From contig NC_073695.1 in assembly GCF_029784165.1 (NCBI RefSeq), forward strand, positions 243,882,089-243,946,088: a DNA stretch of 64,000 nt, read 5' to 3'. The DNA comes from Wyeomyia smithii (taxonomy: Eukaryota; Arthropoda; Insecta; Diptera; Culicidae). A program made the position numbers and the translations under genes. Shown one piece after another: positions 21,756 to 33,087 of the stretch. Each line of letters opens with the position of its first letter. The stretch's first letter is position 1. Below the pieces are notes generated by a model. That model searched no databases and was not told the origin of the DNA. It was given only the letters and a program-made list of their open reading frames with translations.

Positions 21756-22645
21756 CTAGCTCAGCTGTGCGTCTACCCAGGAGCGATAGCTCGCAACGCC
21801 AACATAAACGGAGGGGCGACCGACGGAACCGCACGGCATCCATCCCCAGGAAACGATACCGACCTGGGTCTGGACACCATTCTCGATCACGTACAGTGGA
21901 CCACCGGAGTCACCCGAGCAAGCGGAAACTCCACCGGTTAGTGGTCCCGTGCAAACGTTGGTTGGTCCGAGTGGTGAATTTCCTGCTCCACCGTTTGCCT
22001 CCTCACAAGTGTCGTAATCAATGATCGGTTTCTCGACCTTCTGGAGGATTACCGGCATACTGGGAATAATACTCGTAGATGTACTACCCCATCCTGCCAG
22101 AGTTGCCGGTCCGGGAGTGGCCAAATCCCCTTGTGCGGGAAGCACCGAAGGTTGAACGAACTGGTTGATAGTTAGAGTGCTTTCCAGGCGTAAAACGGCG
22201 ATGTCAGATGGGTTAACTCCTCCCAGATAATCCGGATGGACAATCGAATCAGCGACGTTCACAACCTGTCGGTTTCCTTCCGCTATACCGATGTTATGGG
22301 CTCCGGCCCAGACAGTGAATCGGGCTCCAGCAGGTGACTCCGTAATACAGTGGGCAGCAGTCATCGCCCAGCCCGGGTTGATGATGGAGGCTCCGCAGAT
22401 GTGAGCTGACGCTGTCAGGATCAACCGCTGCATGGAGAGAATGCTTGGGAATTCGTTGGGTTCCGCATTGGTGCCTCCGACGACGCGACCGCCACGCGCA
22501 AGTTCGATGTAATCGCGTCCTTTCGAATGAAAGAAACACTGAGGTTAAAACTGGCGAAGGTCCACAGGATGGACTTTCAATACGTACCAGGAGCAGCCGT
22601 GACGGCAGCCACCAAACAAACCACAAACAATCCCACCAGTTTCAT
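21756..22645 (-). CDS. Chymotrypsin-like S1 serine protease, two exons, 273 aa
   Basis: A secreted endopeptidase that probably acts in gut or haemolymph. Exon 1 is 22588-22645 and exon 2 is 21756-22519, with a 68-base intron (donor CTG|GTACGT, acceptor GAAAG|GAC; phases agree). Residues 1-19 are a signal peptide (MKLVGLFVVCLVAAVTAAP). Activation would be after Arg31, at GGR|VVGG. The catalytic triad is His76 (TAAHC), Asp125 (PSDIAVL) and Ser224 (GDSGGPL). The pocket residue six before Ser224 is Ser218, not Asp, which favours a chymotrypsin-like rather than trypsin-like specificity. The C-terminus has a VSWGW segment and RPSVYVGVASYRSWV. The disulphide pair C61-C77 is present. No frameshift or stop. 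A TATA box lies 43 bases upstream of the ATG. The natural substrate cannot be told from sequence. Confidence 0.93.
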
Positions 22646-22687
22646 GATTGGAGAAACACTAACGATGGAGCAATTGAAGGCTTTAGA

Positions 22688-22696
22688 GTTTATATA
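22688..22696 (-). promoter_or_regulatory. TATA box of the protease gene
   Basis: TATATAAAC on the minus strand, 43-51 bases upstream of the ATG. This predicts a start near 22660-22668 and a leader of about 20 bases. Confidence 0.7.
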
Positions 22697-22812
22697 TTGT
22701 TTTACAAATCGTATCTCAGATTGGGATTTCAGAGACTGTCTACGTTTCGGGGCAATAACTTGATTAGGATTATTTCAATCGCAAATTGGACGAAGAGTTG
22801 TGCGCTAGTACC

Positions 22813-22826
22813 GATAAGCTTTATCT
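22813..22826. promoter_or_regulatory. Inverted pair of GATA motifs
   Basis: GATAAG on the plus strand (22813-22818) and on the minus strand just beside it (CTTTATCTTA), about 170 bases upstream of the protease ATG. GATA factors drive many insect midgut protease genes, so a midgut role is plausible but inferred. Confidence 0.4.
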
Positions 22827-22910
22827 TAGCTGCTTTTATTGCATTGTATATTGCAGCCGTTACGTAGCATTTCCCATGGAAATATCTTTTGAGATAAATG
22901 GGATTTTTCG

Positions 22911-22985
22911 GTATTATATATAGTATTATATATAGTATTATATATTATATTATATTATAGTATTATATATTATATCTTATATTTA
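22911..22985. repeat. AT microsatellite (TATTATATATAG-type)
   Basis: Tandem GTATTATATATA words and TATTA runs. Simple sequence. Confidence 0.9.
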
Positions 22986-22989
22986 AACA

Positions 22990-25116
22990 AAAATCCCAAA
23001 TAACTCTCATCACTTGTGAGTCAAATGATATTTTCGTAGATCGTCAACTCGTTTGTACAGCTTCGTTGGAGAAATATAAGATCAAATCAAAACGAATTGT
23101 AGGCAAGACACCTTAAATGGATATAACAATAATAGAATAATTAACCCAATTATGATGTTCGAATTCAATCTAATCTTGGGTCAGTCCAAACATTGTCCGA
23201 TTGTTCAATGATTTTTCAAAAGTAGAAGGGGGTGAAATCGTCAAAGCTGATCTCAAAATTAAAATGAAATCCTAGAAGCCTGATTCGAATTTCAGATTTT
23301 ATATTTATAATAAAATATTTCAGGGAATTATTTGTCGGGCTTAAAATTTCTGGGTGCTGGATTCAATATTACAGATTTTTAAGGTTTTGGTTCTCAATTT
23401 TATGACATTTTGGAGTACAGATTTCTAATATCAATCTTTCTATGGTTCTGAATTCCAGATTTCAAAATTTCAGACTTTTTAATGAACAAGCAGCATTAGG
23501 ACTACGGATTTAAAGCTGCTGGATAACAGATTTCAATTCTCATTGCTTCGACTTCGGCTTAGACGCAACTAGTCAGCCTTAGGGAACTTTAGTGAATCTG
23601 TATATTAGAGAAATGACAAGGCACTCACCGTTAACGGAGCTGTCAACATCAAATAGGGCGAGCTGTAACCCTAACGGTGAGTGTCTTGGCGTCTCTCTAG
23701 TGTATAGGCTGACTAGTCTCTCTGGTGTAAAGGCTCCCTACTTGTTACATAAGTGTTCTACACTTTATCCATCCGATAACAAATAGAAGATTGCAATCAA
23801 ATACATGGTCAAACAGTAATTATCGTTTTAAATCAGGTGTGACATCGGTGACGGTTTTAATTTCGATTCCTCAAAAATTAAACACAAACGTTCGCATCCC
23901 TAACAAATTCTTAAACCCAAGCATTTAATGTTTGAGAGCAGAAAAAACGGCGAGCAACTCACATGGCTACTGCGATAATTTCACGCCAGAAAACCAACAC
24001 CACCGCAAACAGCATTCTCACACGCATAATCAACATAATTGTTACACAGGTGTCTGTCAGTTGGCCGTTAAAACACCCATCTCAAACGAAAAACCGTTCA
24101 CCCGTTATCGTCATCGTATTTTGTCTCCCACTCCATCGTTCTCCCCCTTGGAAGAAGAAACATAAAACCATAACCGTGGACAGTGCCGTTTCGGTTGAGT
24201 GCTTGCCGGTTCCCGCCACACAAGCAGCTGACACCGACTGGCAGCCACTGTTTTCAAGATGATTCAAAGAGCAACCAGAAACCATCATTCTAGGTTAGTT
24301 TTTAATCAGCAAAAATATTCCAAAACACTAGACAAATAGCCATCATTACATCATCATTCCAACCAGCCACCGAAGGCAACCTATTCTTTTGAGTAAAAAC
24401 CTGCTACCGAGCCTACTTTGATTAAACACATTTATCTGCGTCTACACCCCTACTTAGAATTTCTCTCATCGCGAAAAGGTACGGAACAAAAATCGAGCAT
24501 CACTCTTGCCTTGCCGTACATTTTAGCAAATTTAGCAAGAGTAAAAACACACACGGAGTGGCGTCGGGATTTGTCAAATAATCATTGCGAAAATAATATT
24601 TATATATAACATAACAAGATATTAAACATGTCGAGGTCGGTCGCTGCGACAGATGATCGCAATATGTCATCACAATTTTAAACCGTACCAACCAGTGAGC
24701 ACCAGAGAGTAAAGTTGAAGCTTTTGCTCGTGAGCTTCAGTGGAACAAAAGCTCTTCCCAGGACGCAAACCCATCAGCTAAAAAAAAACGATGTACTGAA
24801 GTAAAACGGATAGCTATAGCAAAGTACCGTAAGCAACTGATATTAGGGAAGGAAGAATATATTGTTGTTTTATTTTACACTCACGGTAGATGGAGGAAAG
24901 TCTAAGAATTATTTGAAATCGTTCACGACAGTTGCAAAACAAGAATTCAATTCCTGAAAATGGTACTCTACGGTAATTATCTAAGTTAAAGATTGCTTAC
25001 GCAGTGTTTTCCATTTTGACATGCAGATGTCGCAACAAGTACCTTTTCTAAAAATTGTAAATAAAAAATTGTAGAACTGAAAATCGAATACATAGGGAAT
25101 TATCGTCAGGTTTGAA
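22990..25116. other. Intergenic DNA with a possible 5' exon near 24180-24293
   Basis: No coding gene supported. A GC-richer patch (24170-24293) ends in a donor-like TCTAG|GTTAGT and could be a first exon, but no partner exon is seen. The stretch just before the satellite (24600-25116) is AT-rich and featureless. Confidence 0.35.
23606..23698. repeat. Short hairpin with 28-base imperfect arms
   Basis: Arms 23606-23633 and 23672-23698 share a perfect CACTCACCGTTA core (12 bp) plus flanking matches, with a loop of about 38 bases. The size is like a precursor microRNA, but a small MITE is equally likely. Confidence 0.5.
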
Positions 25117-27915
25117 ATCAAAATTCAAAATTCAAAACTAAAATTCAAAATTCAAAATTCAAAATTCAGAATTCAAAATTCAAAATTCGAAATTCAAAAT
25201 TCAAAATTCAAAATTCAAAATTCAAAACTCAAAATTCTAAATTCAAAATTCTAAATTCAAAATTCTAAATTCAAAATTTGAAATTCTAAATTCAAAATTT
25301 GAAATTTCAAATTCTAAATTCTAAATTCTAAATTCTAAATTCTAAATTCAAAATTCAAAATTCAAAATTCAAAATTCAAAATTCAAAATTCAAAGTTAAA
25401 AATTAAAAAATTCAAAATTCAAAATTCAAAATTCAAAATTCAAAATCAAAATTCAAAATTCAAAATTCAAAATTCAAAATTCAAAATTCAAAATTCAAAA
25501 TTCAAAATTCAAAATTCAAATTCAAAATTCAAAATTCAAAATTCAAAATTCAAAATTCAAAATTCAAAATTCAAAATTCAAAATTCAAAATTCAAAATTC
25601 AAAATTCAAAATTCAAAATTCAAAATCAAAAATTCAAAATTCAAATTTCAAAATTCAAAATTCAAAATTCAAAATTCAAAATTTAAAATTCGAAATTCAA
25701 AATTACAAATTTTAAGTTCAAAATTCAAAATTCAAAAGTCAAAATTCAAAATTCAAAATTCAAAAATTTTATAGATTCTAAATTCTAAATTCAAAATTCT
25801 AAATTGAAAATTCATAAATTTCTAAATTCGAGCTTCAAAATTCAAAATTCAAAATTCAGAATTTAAAAATTCTAAATTCAAAATTCAAAATTCAAAATTC
25901 AAAATTCAAAATTCAAAATTCAAAATTCAAAATTCAAAATTCAAAATTCAAAATTCAAAATTCAAAATCCAAAATTCAAAATTCAAAATTCAAAATTCAA
26001 AATTCAAAATTCAAAATTCAAAATTCAAAATTCAAAATTCAAAATCCAAAATTCAAAATTCAAAATTCTAATTTTAAATTCAAAATTCAGAATCAAAAAT
26101 TCAAATTTCAAAATTCAATTTTCAAAATTCGAAATTCAAAATTCAAAATTCAATATTTAAAATTCGAAATTCAAAATTACAAACTTTAAATTCAAAATTC
26201 AAAAGTCAAAATTCAAAATTCAAAAAATTTTTAAATTCTAAATCCTAAATTCTAAATTCAAAATTCAAAATTCAAAATTCAAAATCAAAATTCAAAATTC
26301 AAAATTCAAAATTCAAAATTCAAAATTCAAATTCAAAATTCAAAATTCTAAATTCAAAATCAAAAATTCAAATTTCAAAATTCAAATTTCAAAATTCAAA
26401 ATTCAAAATTCAAAATTCAAAATTCAAAATTCAAAATTCAAAATTCAAAATTCAAAATTTAAAATTCGAAATTCAAAATTACAAATTTTAAATTCAAAAT
26501 TCAAAATTCAAAATTCAAAAGTCAAAATTCAAAATTCAAAAATTTTATAAATTCTAAATTCTAAATTCAAAATTCTAAATTGAAAATTCATAAATTTCTA
26601 AATTCGAGCTTCAAAATTCAAAATTCAAAATTCATAAATTTCTAAATTCGAGCTTCAAAATTCAAAATTCAAAATTCAGAATTTAAAAATTCTAAATTCT
26701 AAATTCAAAATTCAAAATTCAAAATTCAAAATTTAAAATTCAAAATTCAAAATTCAAAATTCAAAATTCAAAATCCAAAATTCAAAATTCAAAATTCAAA
26801 ATTCAAAATTCAAAATTCAAAATTCAAAATTCAAAATTCAAAATTCAAAATTCAAAATTCAAAATTCAAAATTCAAAATTCAAAATTCAAAATTCTAATT
26901 TTAAATTCAAAATTCAAAATTCAAAATCAAAAATTCAAATTTCAAAATTCAATTTTCAAAATTCGAAATTCAAAATTCAAAATTCAATATTTAAAATTCG
27001 AAATTCAAAATTACAAATTTTAAATTCTAAATTCAAAAGTCAAAATTCAAAATTCAAAAAATTTTTAAATTCTAAATTCTAAATTCTAAATTCAAAATTC
27101 AAAATTCAAAATTCAAAATCAAAATTCAAAATTCAAAATTCAAAATTCAAAATTCAAAATTCAAAATTCAAAATTCAAATTCAAAATTCAAAATTCAAAA
27201 TTCAAAATTCAAAATTCAAAATTCAAAATTCAAAATCAAAAATTCAAATTTCAAAATTCAAATTTCAAAATTCAAAATTCAAAATTCAAAATTCAAAATT
27301 CAAAATTCAAAATTCAAAATTCAAAATTTAAAATTCGAAATTCAAAATTACAAATTTTAAATTCAAAATTCAAAAGTCAAAATTCAAAATTCAAAAATTT
27401 TATAAATTCTAAATTCTAAATTCTAAATTCTAAATTGAAAATTCATAAATTTCTAAATTCGAGCTTCAAAATTCAAAATTCAAAATTCAGAATTTAAAAA
27501 TTCAAAATTCAAAATTCAAAATTCAAAATTCAAAATTCAAAATTCAAAATTCAAAATTCAAAATTCAAAATTCAAAATTCAAAATTCAAAATTCAAAATT
27601 CAAAATTTAAAATTCAAAATTCAAAATTCAAAATTCAAAATTCAATATTTAAAATTCAAAATTCAAAATCCAAAATTCAAAATTCAAAATTCAAAATTCA
27701 AAATTCAAAATTCAAAATCAAAAATTCAAATTTCAAATTTCAATTTTCAAAATTCGAAATTCAAAATTCAAAATTACAAATTTTAAATTCAAAATTCAAA
27801 AGTCAAAATTCAAAATTCAAAAATTTTTTAAATTCTGAATTCTAAATTCAAAATTCAATATTCAAAATTCTAAACTCAAAATTCTAAATTCAAAATTCTA
27901 AATTCTAAATTCAAA
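25117..27915. repeat. Satellite cycle 1, array A: 7-bp unit AAAATTC
   Basis: About 2.8 kb of AAAATTC repeats, with variants TCTAAAT, TCGAAAT and longer interruptions. One variant stretch (ATTTCTAAATTCGAGCTTCA) recurs near 25821, 26641 and 27452, so a higher-order unit of about 0.8 kb sits on top of the 7-mer. Non-coding. Confidence 0.97.
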
Positions 27916-28105
27916 GTTAAATGTTGAAAGTTGAAAGTTTAACGTTTTAAGTTAAAGTTTAAAGTTTAACGTTTAAAGTTTAAAAAAAGTTGAAAGTTGA
28001 AAGTTGAAAGTTAAAAGTTAAAAGTTAAAAGTTAAAAGTTAAAAGTTAAAAGTTAAAAGTTAAAAGTTAAAAGTTAAAAGTTAAAAGTTAAAAGTTAAAA
28101 GTTAA
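27916..28105. repeat. Satellite cycle 1, array B: 7-bp unit AAAGTTA/AAAGTTG
   Basis: A short array (about 190 bp) of AAAGTTG then AAAGTTA units. The opening segment (TTCAAAGTTAAATGTTGAAA, then GTTTAACGTTTAAAG) is nearly repeated at 30026-30075. Confidence 0.95.
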
Positions 28106-28907
28106 AGTAAACAGTAAAAAGTAAAAAGTAAAAAGTAAAAAGTTAAAAGTTAAAAGTTGAAAGTAAAAAGTAAAAAGTAAAAAGTAAAAAGTAAAAAGTA
28201 AAAAGTAAAAAGTGAAAAGTAAAAAGTAAAAAGTAAAAAGTAAAAAGTAAAAAGTAAAAAGTAAATAGTAAAAAGTAAAAAGTAAAAAGTAAAAAGTAAA
28301 AAGTAAAAAGTAAAAAGTAAAAAGTAAAAAGTAAAAAGTAAAAAGTAAAAAGTAAAAAGTAAAAAGTAAAAAGTAAAAAGTAACAAGTAAAAAGTAAAAA
28401 GTAAAAAGTAAAAAGTAAAAAGTAAGAAGTAAAAAGTAAAAAGTAAAAAGTAAAAAGTAAAAAGTAAAAAGTAAAAAGTAAAAAGGAAACCGTAAAATGT
28501 AAACAGTAAAAAGTAAAAAGTTAAAAGTTAAAAGTAAAAAGTAAAAAGTAAAAAGTAAAAAGTAAAAAGTAAAAAGTAAAAAGTAAAAAGTAAAAAGTAA
28601 AAAGTAAAAAGTAAAAAGTAAAAAGTAAAAAGTAAAAAGTAAAAAGTAAAAAGTAAGAAGTAAAAAGTAAAAAGTAAAAAGTAAAAAGTAAAAAGTAAAA
28701 AGGAAACCGTAAAAAGTAAACAGTAAAAAGTAAAAAGTTAAAAGTTAAAAGTTGAAAGTAAAAAGTAAAAAGTAATAAGTAAAAAGTAAAAGTAAAAAGT
28801 AAAAAGTAAAAAGTAAAAAGTAAAAAGTAAAAAGTAAAAAGTAAAAAGTAAAAAGTAAAAAGTAAAAAGTAAGAAGTAAAAAGTAAAAAGTAAAAAGTAA
28901 AAAGTAA

Positions 28908-28960
<53 letters not shown>

Positions 28961-28995
28961 TAAAAAGTAAAAAGTAAAAAGTAAAAAGTAAAAAG
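28106..28995. repeat. Satellite cycle 1, array C: 7-bp unit AAAGTAA
   Basis: About 0.9 kb of AAAAAGT units, punctuated by GGAAACCGTAAA at 28485 and 28702. The minus strand is open in more than one frame and reads as LLFTFYF heptapeptide repeats. This is an arithmetic effect of a 7-base unit without stop codons, not evidence of a gene. Confidence 0.97.
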
Positions 28996-30030
28996 TAAAA
29001 ATTCAAAATTCAAAATTCAAAACTCAAAATTCAAAATTCTAATTTTAAATTCAAAATTCAAAATTCAAAATCAAAAATTCAAATTTCAAAGCTCAATTTT
29101 CAATATTCGAAATTCAAAATTCAAAATTCAATATTTAAAATTCGAAATTCAAAATTACAAATTTTAAATTCAAAATTCAAAAGTCAAAATTCAAAATTCA
29201 AAAAATTTTTAAATTCTAAATTCTAAATTCTAAATTCAAAATTCAAAATTCAAAATTCAAAATCAAAATTCAAAATTCAAAATTCAAAATTCAAAATTCA
29301 AAATTCAAAATTCAAATTCAAAATTCAAAATTCAAAATTCAAAATTCAAAATTCAAAATTCAAAATCAAAAATTCAAATTTCAAAATTCAAATTTCAAAA
29401 TTCAAAATTCAAAATTCAAAATTCAAAATTCAAAATTCAAAATTCAAAATTCAAAATTCAAAATTCAAAATTTAAAATTCGAAATTCAAAATTACAAATT
29501 TTAAATTCAAAATTAAAAATTCAAAAGTCAAAATTCAAAATTCAAAAATTTTATAAATTCTAAATTCTAAATTCTTAATTCTAAATTGAAAATTCATAAA
29601 TTTCTAAATTCGAGCTTCAAAATTCAAAATTCAAAATTCAGAATTTAAATATTCAAAATTCAAAATTCAAAATTCAAAATTCAAAATTCAAAATTCAAAA
29701 TTCAAAATTCAAAATTCAAAATTTAAAATTCAAAATTCAAAATTCAAAATTCAAAATTCAATATTTAAAATTCAAAATTCAAAATCCAAAATTCAAAATT
29801 CAAAATTCTAATTTTAAATTCAAAATTCAAAATCAAAAATTCAAATTTCAAAATTCAATTTTCAAAATTCGAAATTCAAAATTCAAAATTACAAATTTTA
29901 AATTCAAAATTCAAAAGTCAAAATTCAAAATTCAAAAATTTTTTAAATTCTGAATTCTAAATTCAAAATTCAATATTCAAAATTCTAAACTCAAAATTCT
30001 AAATTCAAAATTCTAAATTCTAAATTCAAA
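28996..30030. repeat. Satellite cycle 2, array A: 7-bp unit AAAATTC
   Basis: About 1.0 kb, with the same variant stretches in the same order as the last part of cycle 1 array A (compare 26890-27915). This indicates that a block of about 2.1 kb was duplicated. Confidence 0.95.
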
Positions 30031-31012
30031 GTTAAATGTTGAAAGTTTAAAGTTTAACGTTTAAAGTTTAAAAAAAGTTGAAAGTTGAAAGTTGAAAGTT
30101 AAAAGTTAAAAGTTAAAAGTTAAAAGTTAAAAGTTAAAAGTTAAAAGTTAAAAGTTAAAAGTTAAAAGTTAAAAGTTAAAAGTTAAAAGTTAAAAGTTAA
30201 AAGTTAAAAGTTAAAAGTTAAAAGTTAAAAGTTAAAAGTTAAAAGTTAAAAGTTAAAAGTTAAAAGTTAAAAGTTAAAAGTTAAAAGTTAAAAGTTAAAA
30301 GTTGAAAGTTAAAAGTTAAAAGTTTAAAGTTAAAAGTTAAAAGTTAAAAGTTAAAAGTTAAAAGTTGAAAGTTGAAAGTTGAAAGTTGAAAGTTGAAAGT
30401 TGAAAGTTGAAAGTTGAAAGTTGAAAGTTGAAAGTTGAAAGTTGAAAGTTGAAAGGTGAAAGTTGGAAGTTGAAAGTTAAAAGTTAAAAGTTAAAAGTTA
30501 AAAGTTGAAAGTTGAAAGTTGAAAGTTGAAAGTTGAAAGTTGAAAGTTGAAAGTTGAAAGGTGAAAGTTGGAAGTTGAAAGTTCAAAGCTGAAAGTTGAA
30601 AGTTTAAAATTGAAAGTTGAAAGTTGAAAGTTGAAAGTTTAAATTTAAAAGTTAAAGGTTGAAAGTTGAAAGTTAAAAGCTGAAAGTTGAAAGTTGAAAG
30701 TTGAAAGCTGAAAGTTGAAAGTTGAAAGTTGAAAGTTGAAAGTTGAAAATTGAAAGTTGAAAGTGAGAGTTGAAAGTTGAAAGTTGAAAGTTTAAAGTTT
30801 AAAGTTGAACGTTGAAAGTTGGAAGTTGAGAATTTGTATTTGAAAGTTTAAAGTTGAAAGTTGAAAAGTGAAAGTTGAAAGTTGAAAGTTAAAAGTTGAA
30901 AGTTGAAAGTTAAAGGTTGAAAGTTGAATGTCAAAAGTTGAATTTTGAAAGTTGAAAGTTGAGAGCTGAATGTTGAAAGGAAAAATTGAAGAGTGAAACG
31001 TTAAAAGTTAAA
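30031..31012. repeat. Satellite cycle 2, array B: AAAGTTA then AAAGTTG units
   Basis: About 1 kb: first homogeneous AAAGTTA units, then mostly AAAGTTG units that become irregular after 30580. It is much longer than array B of cycle 1. Confidence 0.95.
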
Positions 31013-32838
31013 AGTACAAAGTAAAATTGCGAAAATTATAAAAAAGAAAATAAAAAGTAAAAGCAAAAAGTAAAAAGTAAAAAGGAAACCGTAAAAAGTA
31101 AACAGTAAAAAGTAAAAAGTTAAAAGTTAAAAGTTGAAAGTAAGAAGTAAAAAGTAATAAGTAAAAAGTAAAAAGTAAAAAGTAAAGAGTGAAAAGTAAA
31201 AAGTAAAAAGTAAAAAGTAAAAAGTAAAAAGTAAAAAGTAAAAAGTAAAAAGTAAAAAGTAAAAAGTAAATAGTAAAAAGTAAAAAGTAAAAAGTAAAAA
31301 GTAAAAAGTAAAAAGTAAAAAGTAAAAAGTAAAAAGTAAAAAGTAAAAAGTAAAAAGTAAAAAGTAAAAAGTAAAAAGTAAAAAGTAAAAAGTAAAAAGT
31401 AAAATGTAAAAAGTAAAAAGTAAAAAGTAAGAAGTAAAAAGTAAAAAGTAAAAAGTGAAAAGTAAAAAGTAAAAAGGAAACCGTAAAAAGTAAAAAGTAA
31501 AAAGTTAAAAGTTAAAAGTTAAAAGTTAAAAGTTGAAAGTAAAAAGTAATAAGTAATAAGTAAAAAGTAAAAAGTAAAAAGTAAAAAGTAAAAAGTAAAA
31601 AGTAAAAAGTAAAAAGTAAAAAGTAAAAAGTAAAAAGTAAAAAGTAAAAAGTAAAAAGTAAAAAGTAAAAAGTAAAAAGTAAAAAGTAAAAAATAAAAAG
31701 TAAAAAGTAAAAAGTAAAAAGTAAAAAGTAAAAAGTAAAAAGTAAAAGTAAAAAGTAAAAAGTAAAAAGTAAAAAGTAAAAAATAAAAAGTAAAAAGTAA
31801 AAAGTAAAAAGTAAAAAGTAAAAAGTAAAAAGTAAAAAGTAAAATGTAAAAAGTAAAAAGTAAAAAGTAAGAAGTAAAAAGTAAAAAGTAAAAAGTAAAA
31901 AGTAAAAAGTAAAAAGTAAAAAGTAAAAAGTAAAAAGTAAAAAGTAAAAAGTAAAAAGTAAAAAGTAAAAAGTAAAAAGTAAAAAGTAATAAGTAAAAAG
32001 TAAAAAGTAAAAAGTAAAAAGTAAAAAGTAAAAAGTAAAAAGTAAAAAGTAAAAAGTAAAAAGTAAAAAGTAAAAAGTAAAAAGTAAAAAGTAAAAAGTA
32101 AAAAGTAAAAAGTAAAAAGTAAAAAGTAAAAAGTAAAAAGTAAAAAGTAAAAAGTAAAAAGTAAAAAGTAAAAAGGAAACCGTAAAAGTAAACAGTAAAA
32201 AGTAAAAAGTAAAAAGTAAAAAGTAAAAAGTAAAAAGTAAAAAGTAAAAAGTAAAAAGTAAAAAGTAAAAAGTAAAGAGTAAAAAGTAAAAAGTAAAAAG
32301 TAAAAAGTAAAAAGTAAAAAGTAAAAAGTAAAAAGTAAAAAGTAAAAAGTAAAAAGTAAAAAGTAAAAAGTAAAAAGTAAAAGTAAAAAGTAAAAAGTAA
32401 AAAGTAAAAAGTAAAAGTAAAAAGTAAAAAGTAAAAAGTAAAAAGTAAAAAGTAAAAAGTAAAAAGTGAAAAGTAAAAAGTGAAAAGTAAAAAGTAAAAA
32501 GTAAAAAGTAAAAAGTAAAAAGTAAAAAGTAAAAAGTAAAAAGTAAAAAGTAAAAAGTAAAAAGTAAAAAGTAAAAAGTAAAAAGTAAAAAGTAAAAAGT
32601 AAAAAGTAAAAAGTAAAAAGTAAAAAGTAAAAAGTAAAAAGTAAAAAGTAAAAAGTAAAAAGTAAAAAGTAAAAAGTAAAAAGTAAAAAGTAAAAAGTAA
32701 AGAGTAAAAAGTAAAAAGTAAAAAGTAAAAAGTAAAAAGTAAAAATAATAAGTAAAAAGTAATAAGTAAAAAGTAAAAAGTAAAAAGGAAAAAGGAAAAA
32801 GGAAAAAGGAAAATGGAAAAAGTAAATAGTCAAAAGTC
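31013..32838. repeat. Satellite cycle 2, array C: 7-bp unit AAAGTAA
   Basis: About 1.8 kb of AAAAAGT units with GGAAACCGTAAA punctuation at 31084, 31476 and 32175, ending in AAAAAGG units near 32785-32815. Minus-strand frames of 435 and 442 codons (31512-32840) overlap each other in different frames and spell the same hydrophobic heptad. They are treated as artefacts. Confidence 0.97.
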
Positions 32839-33087
32839 AAAAATCAAAAGCTAAAAATCAGATATGAAGATCTAAAGTCAAAGTTGATGGTCAATTGAAA
32901 ACCAGACACAAGTCAAGCTTTAAATCTCAAAATCATCCATTAAAATTTAAAATTGAAATTAAATTTAAAATTAATATATTAATAACATTGTTTTGGCACA
33001 TTTCCAGTAATTGCAATTATCATTTATTTTGTATTAGCTCAAACTGTGATGTTAGAGAAAAATTTTTTGACGATTGATTTGGTGTGC
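32839..33087. other. Satellite edge and 3' flank of the channel gene
   Basis: Degenerate AAAGTC/AAAATC words fade into ordinary AT-rich DNA. No AATAAA is seen on the minus strand close to the channel stop codon; the poly(A) site may lie in the AT-rich 32920-33060 stretch. Confidence 0.5.

Noticed and set aside
24182..24293. First exon ending in a GTTAGT donor
   Set aside because: Only one splice-like site and no partner exon or conserved peptide; noted in the interval entry only.
25117..32838. CRISPR-like or regulatory repeat array
   Set aside because: The units are 7 bp with no spacers, in a eukaryotic genome; this is satellite DNA.
31512..32840. 442-codon and 435-codon frames as a membrane-protein gene
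   Set aside because: They are pure translation of a 7-base satellite, open in more than one frame.
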